From Gordonia phthalatica (GTDB lineage: Bacteria > Actinomycetota > Actinomycetes > Mycobacteriales > Mycobacteriaceae), in assembly GCF_001305675.1 (NCBI RefSeq), contig NZ_CP011853.1, positions 496,001-560,000 of the forward strand: a stretch of 64,000 nt of DNA, given 5' to 3'. Both the position numbers and the translations under genes were made by a program. Each line of letters starts with the position of its first letter. Positions within the stretch are counted from its first letter, which is position 1. The notes beneath the pieces were generated by a model, which saw only the letters and a program-made list of their open reading frames with translations, made no database searches and had not been told where the DNA came from. Positions 1-9,685 of this stretch are shown piece after piece.

Positions 1-1100
1 AGGACCGCTGCTGGCGGATCCTCGGGAACCTCTGGCACAACCCGGACGTCGACCACGCCATCGGGACGTCGACCATCGGCTCGTCCGAGGCGTGCATGCT
101 CGGCGGCCTCGCGCTGAAACGGCGGTGGCAGGCCGCGCGGAAGGCGGCGGGGAAGTCGACCGAGAACCCGAACCTCGTGATGTCGACGGCGGTCCAGGTG
201 TGCTGGGAGAAGTTCGCGAACTACTTCGAGGTGGAGCCCCGCTGGGTGCCCGTCACCGAGGACCACCTGTTCCTCGACGGCCACGAACTGGAGAAGTACG
301 TCGACGAGAACACCATCGGCGTGGTCGCGATCATGGGCCAGACGTACACCGGAGCGTACGAGCCGGTGAAGGAGATCTCCGCGAAGCTCGACCGGATCCA
401 GGCCGACACCGGCCTCGACGTCCGCATCCACGTCGACGGCGCGTCCGGTGCGATGGTCGCCCCGTTCTGTCAGCCGGATTTGGAGTGGGACTTCCGCGTG
501 GACCGCGTGGCCTCGGTCAGCACCTCGGGGCACAAGTACGGCCTCGTGTATCCCGGCGTCGGCTGGATCGTGTGGCGCGACGCCGACGCGCTGCCCGAGA
601 GCATGATCTTCCACGCCAGCTACCTGGGCGGCGACATGCCGACCCTGTCGCTGAACTTCTCCCGACCGGGCGCTCAGGTGCTGCTGCAGTACTACCAGTT
701 CCTTCGGCTGGGGCGCGACGGCTACCGGGCCGTCCAGCAGGGCTCACTCGACGTGGCGCAGTACCTCGCCGAGGCGATCGAGCAGATGGGGCCGTTCGAG
801 CTGATCAGCCGCGGCGACACCATCCCGGTCTTCGCATGGCGGCTGAAGGCGGGCGCGAACCCGAACTGGAATCTGTACGACCTTCAGGACCGACTGCGGA
901 TGAAGGGCTGGCAGGTGCCGGCTTATCCGCTGGCCGACGACCTCGCCGATCTGACCGTGCAGCGCATCGTGGTGCGCGCAGGCCTCAGCCACGACCTCGC
1001 GTCACGCCTGCTGATGGACCTGCGTGCCGAAGTCGACTTCCTCGAACGGCTCGACGCCCCGATGCCGCGGGAGGGATCGGAGTCGCACTTCCACCACTGA
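1..1100 (+). CDS. gadB: Glutamate decarboxylase, 5' end outside window
   Basis: PLP-dependent decarboxylase that converts L-glutamate to GABA and CO2 while consuming a proton; usually linked to acid resistance. The reading frame enters at base 3 without a start codon, so about 365 C-terminal residues of a roughly 460-residue enzyme are present. Near the beginning is GTSTIGSSEACMLGG, typical of group II decarboxylases of the Gad type. The PLP lysine lies in STSGHKYGLVYPGVGW (codon at 534-536), preceded by the cofactor-binding HVDGASG. The stop is at 1098-1100. No antiporter gene such as gadC follows. Family assignment is firm; the symbol is by similarity. Confidence 0.93.
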   Translation, partial: DRCWRILGNLWHNPDVDHAIGTSTIGSSEACMLGGLALKRRWQAARKAAGKSTENPNLVMSTAVQVCWEKFANYFEVEPRWVPVTEDHLFLDGHELEKYVDENTIGVVAIMGQTYTGAYEPVKEISAKLDRIQADTGLDVRIHVDGASGAMVAPFCQPDLEWDFRVDRVASVSTSGHKYGLVYPGVGWIVWRDADALPESMIFHASYLGGDMPTLSLNFSRPGAQVLLQYYQFLRLGRDGYRAVQQGSLDVAQYLAEAIEQMGPFELISRGDTIPVFAWRLKAGANPNWNLYDLQDRLRMKGWQVPAYPLADDLADLTVQRIVVRAGLSHDLASRLLMDLRAEVDFLERLDAPMPREGSESHFHH

Positions 1101-1106
1101 GTGTGG

Positions 1107-1670
1107 TCAGCGCCCCGGGAGCAGTGCCCCGGGAACCGCAGGAGCGCTGGCGCCTTCAGTCGGCGCGGGCGGGTTGACGGTCTCGGTCGTGACGCTCACC
1201 GTCGTCTTCGTCTTGGTGACCGTCGTCGTCTTCACCTGGGTGTCCGTCTTCTGGTGCACGCTGGTCTCGGTGGCTGTCGCAGTCGCAGTCTCGGTCTCGG
1301 TCGCAGTCTTCTTGACGGTGGAGACATCGGTGACGGTGTCGGTCACGGTCTCGGTGACCGGTGCGCTGGTGCTGGTGCGCCCCTCGGCGACGAAGAAGAA
1401 GCTGACGATGACGATGGCGGCGGCAGCGCACGCGAGGGCGGTGATGATCCGCCAGCGGCGGACGGCGGCGGACTCGGCGGCGGTGGCGGCCGCCGCGGCC
1501 GCATTCTTCGCGCTCGGCTGCAGGGTGCCGTCGGGGTAGACCCCGTAGACGTTCGGCTCGGGATAGGGCCGCTGCTCGGAGTAGGCGTTGGATCCGCTGG
1601 TCGACGCGCCGAGCTGGTTCGGGTCGCTGGGCGGCGGAACCTCTGGCCCGTCGTTCGGCGGCTGGGTCAC
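1107..1670 (-). CDS. Single-pass membrane protein with Thr-rich outer domain
   Basis: A protein of 187 residues that I do not recognise. It has a Pro/Asn-rich cytoplasmic N-terminus (residues 1-70), one hydrophobic segment at about 75-95 (IITALACAAAAIVIVSFFFV), and then about 90 residues dominated by Thr, Val, Glu and Lys in short TET/TVT/TAT repeats. A Pro/Ala tail follows. The topology suggests a membrane-anchored extracytoplasmic stalk that may be O-glycosylated; that is inference. It converges with the decarboxylase gene, whose stop is 6 bases away. The repetitive composition means the exact function cannot be read from sequence. Confidence 0.7.
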   Translation of the reverse strand: MTQPPNDGPEVPPPSDPNQLGASTSGSNAYSEQRPYPEPNVYGVYPDGTLQPSAKNAAAAAATAAESAAVRRWRIITALACAAAAIVIVSFFFVAEGRTSTSAPVTETVTDTVTDVSTVKKTATETETATATATETSVHQKTDTQVKTTTVTKTKTTVSVTTETVNPPAPTEGASAPAVPGALLPGR

Positions 1671-1993
1671 GGGCTACTCCTCAGACGAGAATCGATGATG
1701 CTGCGACCCTCGCCCAGTGTCGCAGTGCTCCAGCCACACACTACCGCGTCCGATATGGGCCGCTGGTCGCTGTTCTCACCAACCGGAGACCGAGGGGGTT
1801 ACCCATCAGTAGTGTTCGGCGCGTCATGCCGCATGACCTGCGGCATCGATGTGACCACCGTTTCGGTGGTGTCATCCATGTGGTCTACTCGACACTGAAA
1901 ATGTGATGTGTCAGTATGTCAGATGAGATTGCAAGGCTCCCTCCCAAAGCCAGGCCGCTCTTGCCATGTCCCCATGCGAAGAAGGTCTTACGA
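1671..1993. promoter_or_regulatory. Divergent intergenic region with two inverted repeats
   Basis: This 323-bp gap separates the Thr-rich protein gene (leftward) from the AraC regulator (rightward). It holds a perfect 8-bp inverted repeat, ATGCCGCA/TGCGGCAT (1826-1833 and 1839-1846, 5-bp spacer). Next to it is a 7-bp hairpin, ACCACCG-TTT-CGGTGGT (1854-1870). These sit where operators for the AraC-type regulator or promoters would lie. Their function is inferred only from position and symmetry. Confidence 0.35.
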
Positions 1994-3037
1994 ATGTCCC
2001 ACGAAACACTGTCCCGACCACGCGCCGCCGCACAGCGTCGTCCCGCCCTCGCCACCCGACTGACGCCGCGCGCCGTCGCCGAATGGGAGGCGCGCCTCGG
2101 AGTCGCGGGCGCCGCGACGCGGACGCGCCCCCGGCGCTTCACCGGAGTCTCCGGCAGCGTCGCCTACAGCCCGACGGTCGACGTCCGGGTCGCCGACCTC
2201 GAAGCCTTCCATGCGATGCGCTTCGCGCAGAGCCTGTCGTCGATCGCCACCTACTGTGCGCTGCAGCCTGCGATGGTGCTCGAGCGCACCGCGGAGCGCG
2301 TCGTCGCCGACCCGTCCGAAACCCTCCTCGTGAGTGTCAACGGCATGCGCGGACAGTCGATCGTCCGGCAGGGCGGGCGTGAGTTCTCGTACGGTCCCGG
2401 CGACCTCGTCTTCATCAGCAACGCCGCGCCCTACAGCATCCTGTCCTCGGCGGTCTCCGACCCGTCGGGTGTGCAGATCCCGTTCAGCAGGCTCGGCAAG
2501 CACCGCCACGTCGCGGAGCGGCTGCAGCGACCGGTCGCCGCCAACACCCCGCTGGCCCGGGCCGCGTCGGTCTTCGTTCGACGCTTCGCCGCCGAGACGT
2601 CGGCGCTCAGCACCGCATCGCCGGTGGGAGCGGTGTCCGAGCAGGCCGCGGTCGACCTCATCGTCGCCGCCCTGTCGGAGGTCGACGGGGCGCCGTCGGT
2701 GATGGAGGACAACGCGCTCTTCGTGCAGGAGGCGGCACGCGACCTCATCGAGCGGCACCATCGCGACGCGACGTTCACGCCCGACTCGATCGCCGAGCAC
2801 CTGCACCTGTCGCGGCGGCAGCTGTACCGCTACTTCGAGGGCTGCGAACACTCGCTCGCCGGCCAGATCGCCGACCGTCGCCTCCAGAGCGCGCATGAGG
2901 CGCTCCTCGGCAACCCGTCCGCCTCCATCAGCTCGGTCGCGCTCTCGTCGGGATTCCCCACCGTCGCCACCTTCCGCAACCGCTTCAAGGCGCGGTACGG
3001 CGTGGGACCGGTGGAGTACCGGCACACGGTGCGGTAG
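1994..3037 (+). CDS. AraC-family transcriptional regulator
   Basis: A 347-residue DNA-binding regulator. The C-terminal 100 residues form an AraC/XylS double helix-turn-helix: FTPDSIAEHLHLSRRQLYRYF is followed by the second helix pair around SISSVALSSGFPTVATFRNRF and the family ending RYGVGPVEYR. The N-terminal 200 residues resemble the AraC-binding-like cupin found in AraC regulators of catabolic genes. I chose the ATG at 1994 because GAAGAAGG lies just upstream; an in-frame ATG at 1916 has no ribosome site and adds 26 unlikely residues. The target genes are not evident from the neighbours. Confidence 0.88.
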   Translation: MSHETLSRPRAAAQRRPALATRLTPRAVAEWEARLGVAGAATRTRPRRFTGVSGSVAYSPTVDVRVADLEAFHAMRFAQSLSSIATYCALQPAMVLERTAERVVADPSETLLVSVNGMRGQSIVRQGGREFSYGPGDLVFISNAAPYSILSSAVSDPSGVQIPFSRLGKHRHVAERLQRPVAANTPLARAASVFVRRFAAETSALSTASPVGAVSEQAAVDLIVAALSEVDGAPSVMEDNALFVQEAARDLIERHHRDATFTPDSIAEHLHLSRRQLYRYFEGCEHSLAGQIADRRLQSAHEALLGNPSASISSVALSSGFPTVATFRNRFKARYGVGPVEYRHTVR

Positions 3038-3051
3038 ATTTCCAGCTCAGC

Positions 3052-4010
3052 TCACGTGGTCTCGACCGACGCCTCGGCTATCGCCTCGGAAGTCGGCTCG
3101 ACCTGTCGCTCCGCTCCATCGGCTAACGCCTCGGAAGTCGGCTCGACCTGTCGCTCCGCTCCAATCCTCCACAGCGGATTCACCGGGCCGTGCCCGGCGC
3201 CGAGCGGGTACGCGGCCTCAAGGCCTCGCGTGACCCACTCCTTGGCGAACGCGACGGCGTCGGGCACCGCGTAACCGTGCGCCAGGGCGCCGGTGATCGC
3301 GGCGGCCAGGGTGTCACCCGCACCGTGGTCGTGCCCCGTGTCGATCCGGCGGGCGGGGAACTCGGTGAACTCCTCGCCGTCGAACAGCAGATCGGGGCTG
3401 CGGTCGCTGCCCCGCAGGTGGCCGCCCTTCACCAGAGCCCACTGCGGGCCCAGCGCGCGTAGGGCGACGGCCGCCTCCCGCTGGGTGGCGTCGTCGACGA
3501 CGTCGATCCCCGTCAGCAGCCGCACCTCGTCGAGGTTCGGCGTGACGACCGTGGCGAGCGGGAACAGCAGTTCCTTCAGGGCGCCGAGGGCGTCCGTGGC
3601 GAGCAGCGGGTCGCCGTGCATGGACGCGCACACCGGATCCACGACGAGGGGGATCCGGCCGTCCCGGCCGATCCCCAGTTCGCGGGCGGCGTCGACGATC
3701 GCGCGGATGATCGGATCCGACGCCAGCATCCCGGTCTTGACCGCCGACACCCCGATGTCGGGGACCACGGAGCGCATCTGCGCGGCCACGATGTCCGGCT
3801 CGATCTCCTGAACGCCGGTGACGCCGGTGGAGTTCTGTACGGTCACCGCGGTCACCGCGACGCAGGCGTGCAGCCCGAGCATCGCGAAGGTCCGCATGTC
3901 GGCCTGGATGCCCGCGCCGCCGCCGGAGTCCGAGCCCGCGACCGTCATCACCCGGGTCGGCGTGGCGCCGGGGGCGGGGAGCGTAAGTCGCGGGCCCGTC
4001 GAGGAATCGG

Positions 4011-4014
<4 letters not shown>
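3052..4014 (-). CDS. thiD: Hydroxymethylpyrimidine/phosphomethylpyrimidine kinase
   Basis: Bifunctional kinase of thiamine biosynthesis that phosphorylates HMP and then HMP-P to the pyrophosphate used by thiamine phosphate synthase. Ribokinase-fold signatures are present: TVAGSDSGGGAGIQAD near the N-terminus, VVDPVCAS in the middle and DTGHDHGAGDTLAAAI, which contains the anion-hole GAGD. The start is a GTG that overlaps the thiC stop (GTGA), so the two genes are translationally coupled. The last 30 or so residues are an extension beyond the usual family end, made of a duplicated 15-residue unit beginning GAERQVEPTSEA. Confidence 0.95.
3076..3165. repeat. Tandem 45-bp duplication in the thiD 3' end
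   Basis: Two adjacent 45-bp units (3076-3120 and 3121-3165) are almost identical, each beginning GGCTA followed by CGCCTCGGAAGTCGG. They encode 15 residues each, in frame, in the C-terminal tail of ThiD. The unit length is a multiple of three, so the reading frame is kept. Confidence 0.9.
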
Positions 4015-5735
<1,721 letters not shown>

Positions 5736-5742
5736 GATTCGT

Positions 5743-5838
5743 CCTCCCTACGCCGGCATTATCCGGACAGGTTCAGGCGGTCGACGACCGCCTGTCGCCA
5801 TCTCAGCCCCCGGTTCCGTGGGAGCCCCCGCGTGTGAA
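5743..5838 (-). promoter_or_regulatory. TPP riboswitch (THI element) controlling thiC
   Basis: Read on the minus strand, the leader contains GGGGGCTC, then GGGGGCTGAGATGGCGAC, and later CCTGAACCTGTCCGGATAAT followed by GCCGGCGTAGGGA. These are the conserved boxes of the thiamine pyrophosphate aptamer. The last box runs directly into the thiC ribosome-binding site, so ligand binding could mask translation initiation directly. Mechanism is inferred from that overlap; aptamer identity is firm. Confidence 0.95.
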
Positions 5839-5963
5839 GTTGTGCGGAACACACCTTACTCATTTCTCGGATCGACGCACCATTGTGATGCAGATGGGAC
5901 ACATGAGGCTTGCGTGGCGCTGGGCGGAGTCTTAATCTTGTGATGCTCATCACAGGAGGTTGT

Positions 5964-6323
5964 ATGCACCGCAAGGCACGTCGTTCCCATCCGCCACAGT
6001 CGGCACGGTCGCTGCTGCACCAGATCTCGCAGGTGGTGCACAACCCCGATCGTGAGCGATTCGAACTCTGGGTGGCCGGCGATCTCGTCGGCGTCCTCAG
6101 CTATCGCATCGACGAAGAGCCGCAGGGGAGGGTGGTGACGATCCTCCACACCGTGCTGTACGACGAGTACAGCGGACACGGGCTCGCGACCAAGTTGACC
6201 GGCGGCACCATGCAGTACATGCGTGAGAACGGACTGAAGGTGCGGCCGCTGTGCACCTTCACCCGACACTTCCTCAACGCGCACCCGGGCATGGTCGCCA
6301 CCGCGCCCCCGGTGTCGGTCTGA
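5964..6323 (+). CDS. Small GNAT-like N-acetyltransferase (YidJ/CG type)
   Basis: A 119-residue protein of the compact GNAT subfamily (Acetyltransf_CG type). The core reads FELWVAGDLVGVLSYRI, then a strand ILHTVLYDEYSGHGLATKLTGG, which supplies the acetyl-CoA pyrophosphate loop (GHGLA), then the ending VRPLCTFTRHFLNAHP typical of this group. The substrate is unknown. I took the ATG at 5964, with AGGAGGT just upstream; earlier in-frame starts at 5910 and 5943 lack this. It diverges from thiC. Confidence 0.85.
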   Translation: MHRKARRSHPPQSARSLLHQISQVVHNPDRERFELWVAGDLVGVLSYRIDEEPQGRVVTILHTVLYDEYSGHGLATKLTGGTMQYMRENGLKVRPLCTFTRHFLNAHPGMVATAPPVSV

Positions 6324-6327
6324 CCGG

Positions 6328-7110
6328 TCAGCTCAGGTCGAAGACCACCGGCGCGTGGTCGCTGGCGCCCTCGGCGGCGCGGGCGTTCCGATCGATGAAG
6401 GCGTCGTGGACGCGGTCGTCGAGCGCGGGGGAGCAGAGTCCGAAGTCGATGCGCATGCCCTCGTTGCGGGCGAACCGTCCGGACTGGTAGTCCCAGAACG
6501 TGTAGGTGTTCGGTCCCGGGGTGTACGGGCCGGCGCTGTCGGCGAAGCCGGCGTCGAGGAACCGTCGGAAAGCGGCGCGCTCGACGTCCGAGGTGTGCGT
6601 GCGTCCGTCGAAGTAGGCGCGATCCCAGACGTCGTCGTCGGTCGGGGCCACGTTCCAGTCGCCGAGCAGGGCCACCTGCGCGGCCGGATCGTGCGAGAGC
6701 TCCAGCGAGGTCACATCGGCCAGTGCGCCGAGCCAGCGGAGCTTGTAATCGAAATGCTGGTGGTCGGGCTCGCGACCGTTCGGCGCGTACAGGCTCCAGA
6801 CCCGGACGCCGCCGCAGGTCGCGGAGATCGCCCGCGCCTCCGACTGCCCGTCGTACTCGGGCTGACCGTCGAAGCCGATGTGGACGTCGTGCACCCCGAT
6901 GCGGGAGGCGATCGCCACGCCGTTATAGCCGCTGACCCCGTGGAAGGCGACGTCGTAGCCGTGAGCGATGAAGCTCATCACCGGGAACTGGTCGTCGGTG
7001 CACTTGGTCTCCTGCATGGCCAGCACGTCGATCGCATGCCGGTTCATCCACGCCACGACCTGCTCGGATCGGGCGCGGATCGAGTTCACGTTCCACGTCG
7101 CGATGCGCAT
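6328..7110 (-). CDS. xthA: Exodeoxyribonuclease III
   Basis: AP endonuclease and 3'-5' exonuclease of base-excision repair, 260 residues. Hallmarks of the EEP fold are visible: MRIATWNVNSIRAR at the N-terminus, LAMQETKC with the metal-binding Glu, LLGDWNVAP with the catalytic Asp/Asn, and the terminal GASDHAPVVFDLS with the Asp-His pair. It corresponds to Rv0427c in the conserved actinobacterial order. It is the last gene of a leftward run that includes the RNase and barstar genes, with only 3 bases between it and the barstar stop. Confidence 0.96.
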   Translation of the reverse strand: MRIATWNVNSIRARSEQVVAWMNRHAIDVLAMQETKCTDDQFPVMSFIAHGYDVAFHGVSGYNGVAIASRIGVHDVHIGFDGQPEYDGQSEARAISATCGGVRVWSLYAPNGREPDHQHFDYKLRWLGALADVTSLELSHDPAAQVALLGDWNVAPTDDDVWDRAYFDGRTHTSDVERAAFRRFLDAGFADSAGPYTPGPNTYTFWDYQSGRFARNEGMRIDFGLCSPALDDRVHDAFIDRNARAAEGASDHAPVVFDLS

Positions 7111-7113
7111 GGC

Positions 7114-7596
7114 TCAATCCTGCCGCAGTCGGATCAGCTCGCCGCCTGCGGCACGCCAGCGCTGCTCCACGACGTCGACGGCCGCGTCGTCGGCCAGGAG
7201 CACGATCCCGAAACCCCGGCCGCCGCGTGCGCAGCGCTCGCGCCAGAACGACGGGCTGGTCGCGAACCACTCGCGGTCGTCGTCGGTGGCGTCGGCGAGC
7301 AGCAGACCGGCGTCGTCGATGATGGTGAGCACTCCGGTCGCGATCGCGCCCGTCGAGGTGCGCAGACCGGCCGGGAGGTCGCCGATCACGTCGTCGAAGG
7401 CGTCCTTGTTGAAGCCGAAGTGGGCCGGGAAGTCCCAGGCCGCGGCGAAGGCGTCGTACAGGCCGTCGACGGTGCGCATCGCGGCGCCGGACAATCGCCT
7501 GACCGCGGCGCCGGTGCCGTAGGTGTCGACGTCGCCGACGGCGAGGGCCGCACCCGGTCCGGAGGTCAGGAAGTCGGCGGGCAGGGCTGCGCTCAT
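7114..7596 (-). CDS. Barstar-family RNase inhibitor
   Basis: A 160-residue intracellular inhibitor expected to block the neighbouring RNase. The barstar core is recognisable as MRTVDGLYDAFAAAWDFPAH followed by FGFNKDAFDDVIGDL, the helix-loop-helix that plugs the RNase active site in the barnase-barstar complex. About 45 residues precede the core and a C-terminal region of about 80 residues, including WFATSPSFWRERCARGG, follows it; both exceed classical barstar (about 90 residues). Its ATG overlaps the RNase stop (ATGA), so the pair is co-translated. Confidence 0.86.
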   Translation of the reverse strand: MSAALPADFLTSGPGAALAVGDVDTYGTGAAVRRLSGAAMRTVDGLYDAFAAAWDFPAHFGFNKDAFDDVIGDLPAGLRTSTGAIATGVLTIIDDAGLLLADATDDDREWFATSPSFWRERCARGGRGFGIVLLADDAAVDVVEQRWRAAGGELIRLRQD

Positions 7597-8168
7597 GCGG
7601 ACGGTCCTCGGATCTGTGTGAAGGTCTGGTAGTGGTCCAACGTGTACCAGGCGGAGCCGTCGCTGCCGGTCACGATGCGTTCGGCGTCGCGCCCCTGCCC
7701 GCGCTTCTTGGGATTGACGTCCCACTCCTTGTAGGTGATCCGCTTGCCGTTCGCCGACTTGGTGGGCAGGTTGCCCTCTCGGTTGCGGAAGGTGTCGCCG
7801 CCGTGCGTGCCGGGCGCGTTCGCTGCCTCCGGCCAACGGCCGGAGTCGATCTGCTCCAGGGTGTCGGCGACGCGGGCGGGCACCGAGCCGTTCTGCTTCT
7901 TCGGTGCGGTCGACTTCCGCGCCGACGGCCTCGGTGACGGCTTCCTCGTGGTGTCCGCGGAGGGCGTGGTCCCGGGCGCCGTGTTCGCGGCGCCGTCGGC
8001 GAGCGGTGCCGTCGCGGTCGACGATGCGGCTGCCGCGGTCTCGTCGGGACCGCCCTGACCGTCGATCCACCAGGTGAACGCCAAGACCGCGAGGAGTGCG
8101 ATCACGGAGAGGGCGGTGGCGATGATCCGCCGTTTGGTCAGATCGGTTTCAGTGCTGGAGTTCGACAT
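7593..8168 (-). CDS. Membrane-tethered guanyl-specific RNase (barnase/RNase Sa type)
   Basis: The 191-residue protein has a cytoplasmic N-terminus, one membrane segment (about residues 16-35), a Ser/Thr/Pro/Ala-rich linker (40-95) and a C-terminal microbial RNase domain (about 96-191). The catalytic residues are all in place: the general base Glu148 in ITYKEWDV, Arg164 in RDAERIV and His179 in DHYQTFTQI. The topology places the nuclease outside the membrane, tethered or released. Barstar is encoded immediately downstream with an overlapping start. It could be a secreted nutritional RNase or a contact or defence toxin. Confidence 0.88.
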   Translation of the reverse strand: MSNSSTETDLTKRRIIATALSVIALLAVLAFTWWIDGQGGPDETAAAASSTATAPLADGAANTAPGTTPSADTTRKPSPRPSARKSTAPKKQNGSVPARVADTLEQIDSGRWPEAANAPGTHGGDTFRNREGNLPTKSANGKRITYKEWDVNPKKRGQGRDAERIVTGSDGSAWYTLDHYQTFTQIRGPSA

Positions 8169-8198
8169 CGCAGTCCACCGTAATCGACGCCCGAACTG

Positions 8199-8918
8199 CT
8201 ACAGCGTCAGCAGTCGGCACGCGTGGTGCAGCTCGAACCCGAGTGCGCGCCACGCGGTGCGGGCGACGTCATCGTCGGCGGCGACCGTCGCGGCGGCCAC
8301 GCCCTCGGAGATCAGCGACCAGTCGCCGTCCGGGGTGTCACCGGTCGGCTCCGGCCCGATCAGCACCTCGTACGGCTCGTCGCGTCCGACGCCGACCCCC
8401 AGCGACGAGACGCGCATCAGGCGTTCGGCCAGCATCACGCGGGGAGTGAGGCCGCGGGCGATGAACCAGGCGACGACGCCGGGCAGGGCCGCCGACGTCG
8501 AGCCGAACTCGATCGGTGCGGCCGCGGCCGAGCGGAGGTTGTGCGGACCGTCGGCCGGCGCGTTCACCAGCCAGCCGTCCACGTCGTCGCGCTCGGCGGC
8601 GGCCGCGGCCAGCATCAGGGTGCGCTCCACCTCGCGGATCTCGGAGTTGCGGACCACCCGTCGCGACAGCAGGCGCACCGAGGAGATCGCGGCGATCGCC
8701 AACCGATGCGACTGCCCGTCGCGTTCGATCACGTACGCGTCGTCGGTGTGCTCGCGCAGGATCCCGGTGATGTCGGAGTGGGTGGGGCCGTCGCTCCCGT
8801 CCGCACCCGGCGCAGCGGGTGTCCGCCGCCAGTCGGCGGGCGCGCCGTCGCCCAGCCGGTAGCGGATGACGACGCGGTCGCCGACCTTCGGCTGCGACGA
8901 GGTGGATCCGTCGGCCAT
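8199..8918 (-). CDS. Rv0428c-like protein: SH3-like domain plus GNAT remnant
   Basis: A 239-residue protein in the position of Rv0428c, between def and xthA. Residues 10-85 form an SH3-like beta domain (KVGDRVVIRYRL ... AYVIERDGQSHRLAI). The remainder resembles a GNAT acetyltransferase and ends in WRALGFELHHACRLL, the typical last strand of that fold. However, the acetyl-CoA loop (R/Q-x-x-G-x-G/A) expected about 50 residues earlier is not visible, so catalysis is doubtful. The start ATG at 8918 lies one base past the def stop, indicating co-transcription. Function is unknown. Confidence 0.75.
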   Translation of the reverse strand: MADGSTSSQPKVGDRVVIRYRLGDGAPADWRRTPAAPGADGSDGPTHSDITGILREHTDDAYVIERDGQSHRLAIAAISSVRLLSRRVVRNSEIREVERTLMLAAAAAERDDVDGWLVNAPADGPHNLRSAAAAPIEFGSTSAALPGVVAWFIARGLTPRVMLAERLMRVSSLGVGVGRDEPYEVLIGPEPTGDTPDGDWSLISEGVAAATVAADDDVARTAWRALGFELHHACRLLTL

Positions 8919-8919
8919 G

Positions 8920-9516
8920 TCAGTCGTCGTGCCCGAACGGGTCGGTGACCGACCCGGGGAGCCAGGTGAGTCCCGGCACACCCCAGCCGTTGCGCTTCAC
9001 GGCCTTCTTGGCGGCGCGCTTGTTGCGGCCGACCAGGACGTCGACATACAGGAAGCCGTCCAGGTGACCGGTCTCGTGCTGCAGCATGCGGGCGAAGAAA
9101 CCGCGCCCTTCGATCTCGACGCGCTCGCCGTTGCGGTCGGTGCCGACCACCTTGGCCCAGTCGGCGCGCCCGGTCGGGAATCCCTCGCCGGGGACCGACA
9201 GGCAGCCCTCGTCGTTGTCGTCGGGATCGGGCATCGTCTCGGGGATCTCCGAGGTCTCCAGGATCGGATTGATCACTTCGCCACGCCTGCGCGCGTGCAC
9301 GTCGGCGTCGGGGCAGTCGTAGACGAACATCCGCAAGCCCTTGCCGACCTGGTTGGCGGCGAGACCGACGCCGTTCGCGACGTCCATCGTCTCGTACATG
9401 TCGTCGAGCAGCGCGACGATCTCCGCGGAGGGCTTGCCGTCGGCGTCGAGGTCGACGGGCGTCGTCGGCTGATGGAGGACGGGTTCACCGATGATGCAGA
9501 TCGGGAGAATTGCCAT
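8920..9516 (-). CDS. def: Peptide deformylase
   Basis: Metalloenzyme that removes the formyl group from nascent polypeptides, 198 residues. All three signatures are present: motif I GVGLAANQVG, motif II EGCLSVPGE with the metal Cys, and motif III QHETGHLDG with the HExxH metal site. As in mycobacterial Def, motif III has HETGH rather than HEYDH. It heads a leftward run of def, the Rv0428c-like gene, RNase, barstar and xthA, and is divergent from the DUF3263 gene. Confidence 0.97.
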   Translation of the reverse strand: MAILPICIIGEPVLHQPTTPVDLDADGKPSAEIVALLDDMYETMDVANGVGLAANQVGKGLRMFVYDCPDADVHARRRGEVINPILETSEIPETMPDPDDNDEGCLSVPGEGFPTGRADWAKVVGTDRNGERVEIEGRGFFARMLQHETGHLDGFLYVDVLVGRNKRAAKKAVKRNGWGVPGLTWLPGSVTDPFGHDD

Positions 9517-9685
9517 GGCATCGCATTCTACTGCCCGACGCGTTACGGGTGGCGCGGTGCGTCACCACGGACGCCGCGGCGGATCGTGGTTAGATGTTCG
9601 ACGGAACCACACCGATGTCATTCGTCCGCCGGGGAGCTGCTGCGGACACGGTGCGGATGCATTTTCAGGCTGCTTGAGGAGCGAA

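Noticed and set aside
1171..1380. CRISPR-like or satellite array in the GTCTCGGT-rich stretch
   Set aside because: The repeats are irregular in length and encode the Thr-rich stalk of the leftward protein; there are no unique spacers of constant size.
1916..1993. Longer N-terminus for the AraC regulator
   Set aside because: No ribosome site at 1916 and a low-likelihood peptide; GAAGAAGG supports the ATG at 1994.
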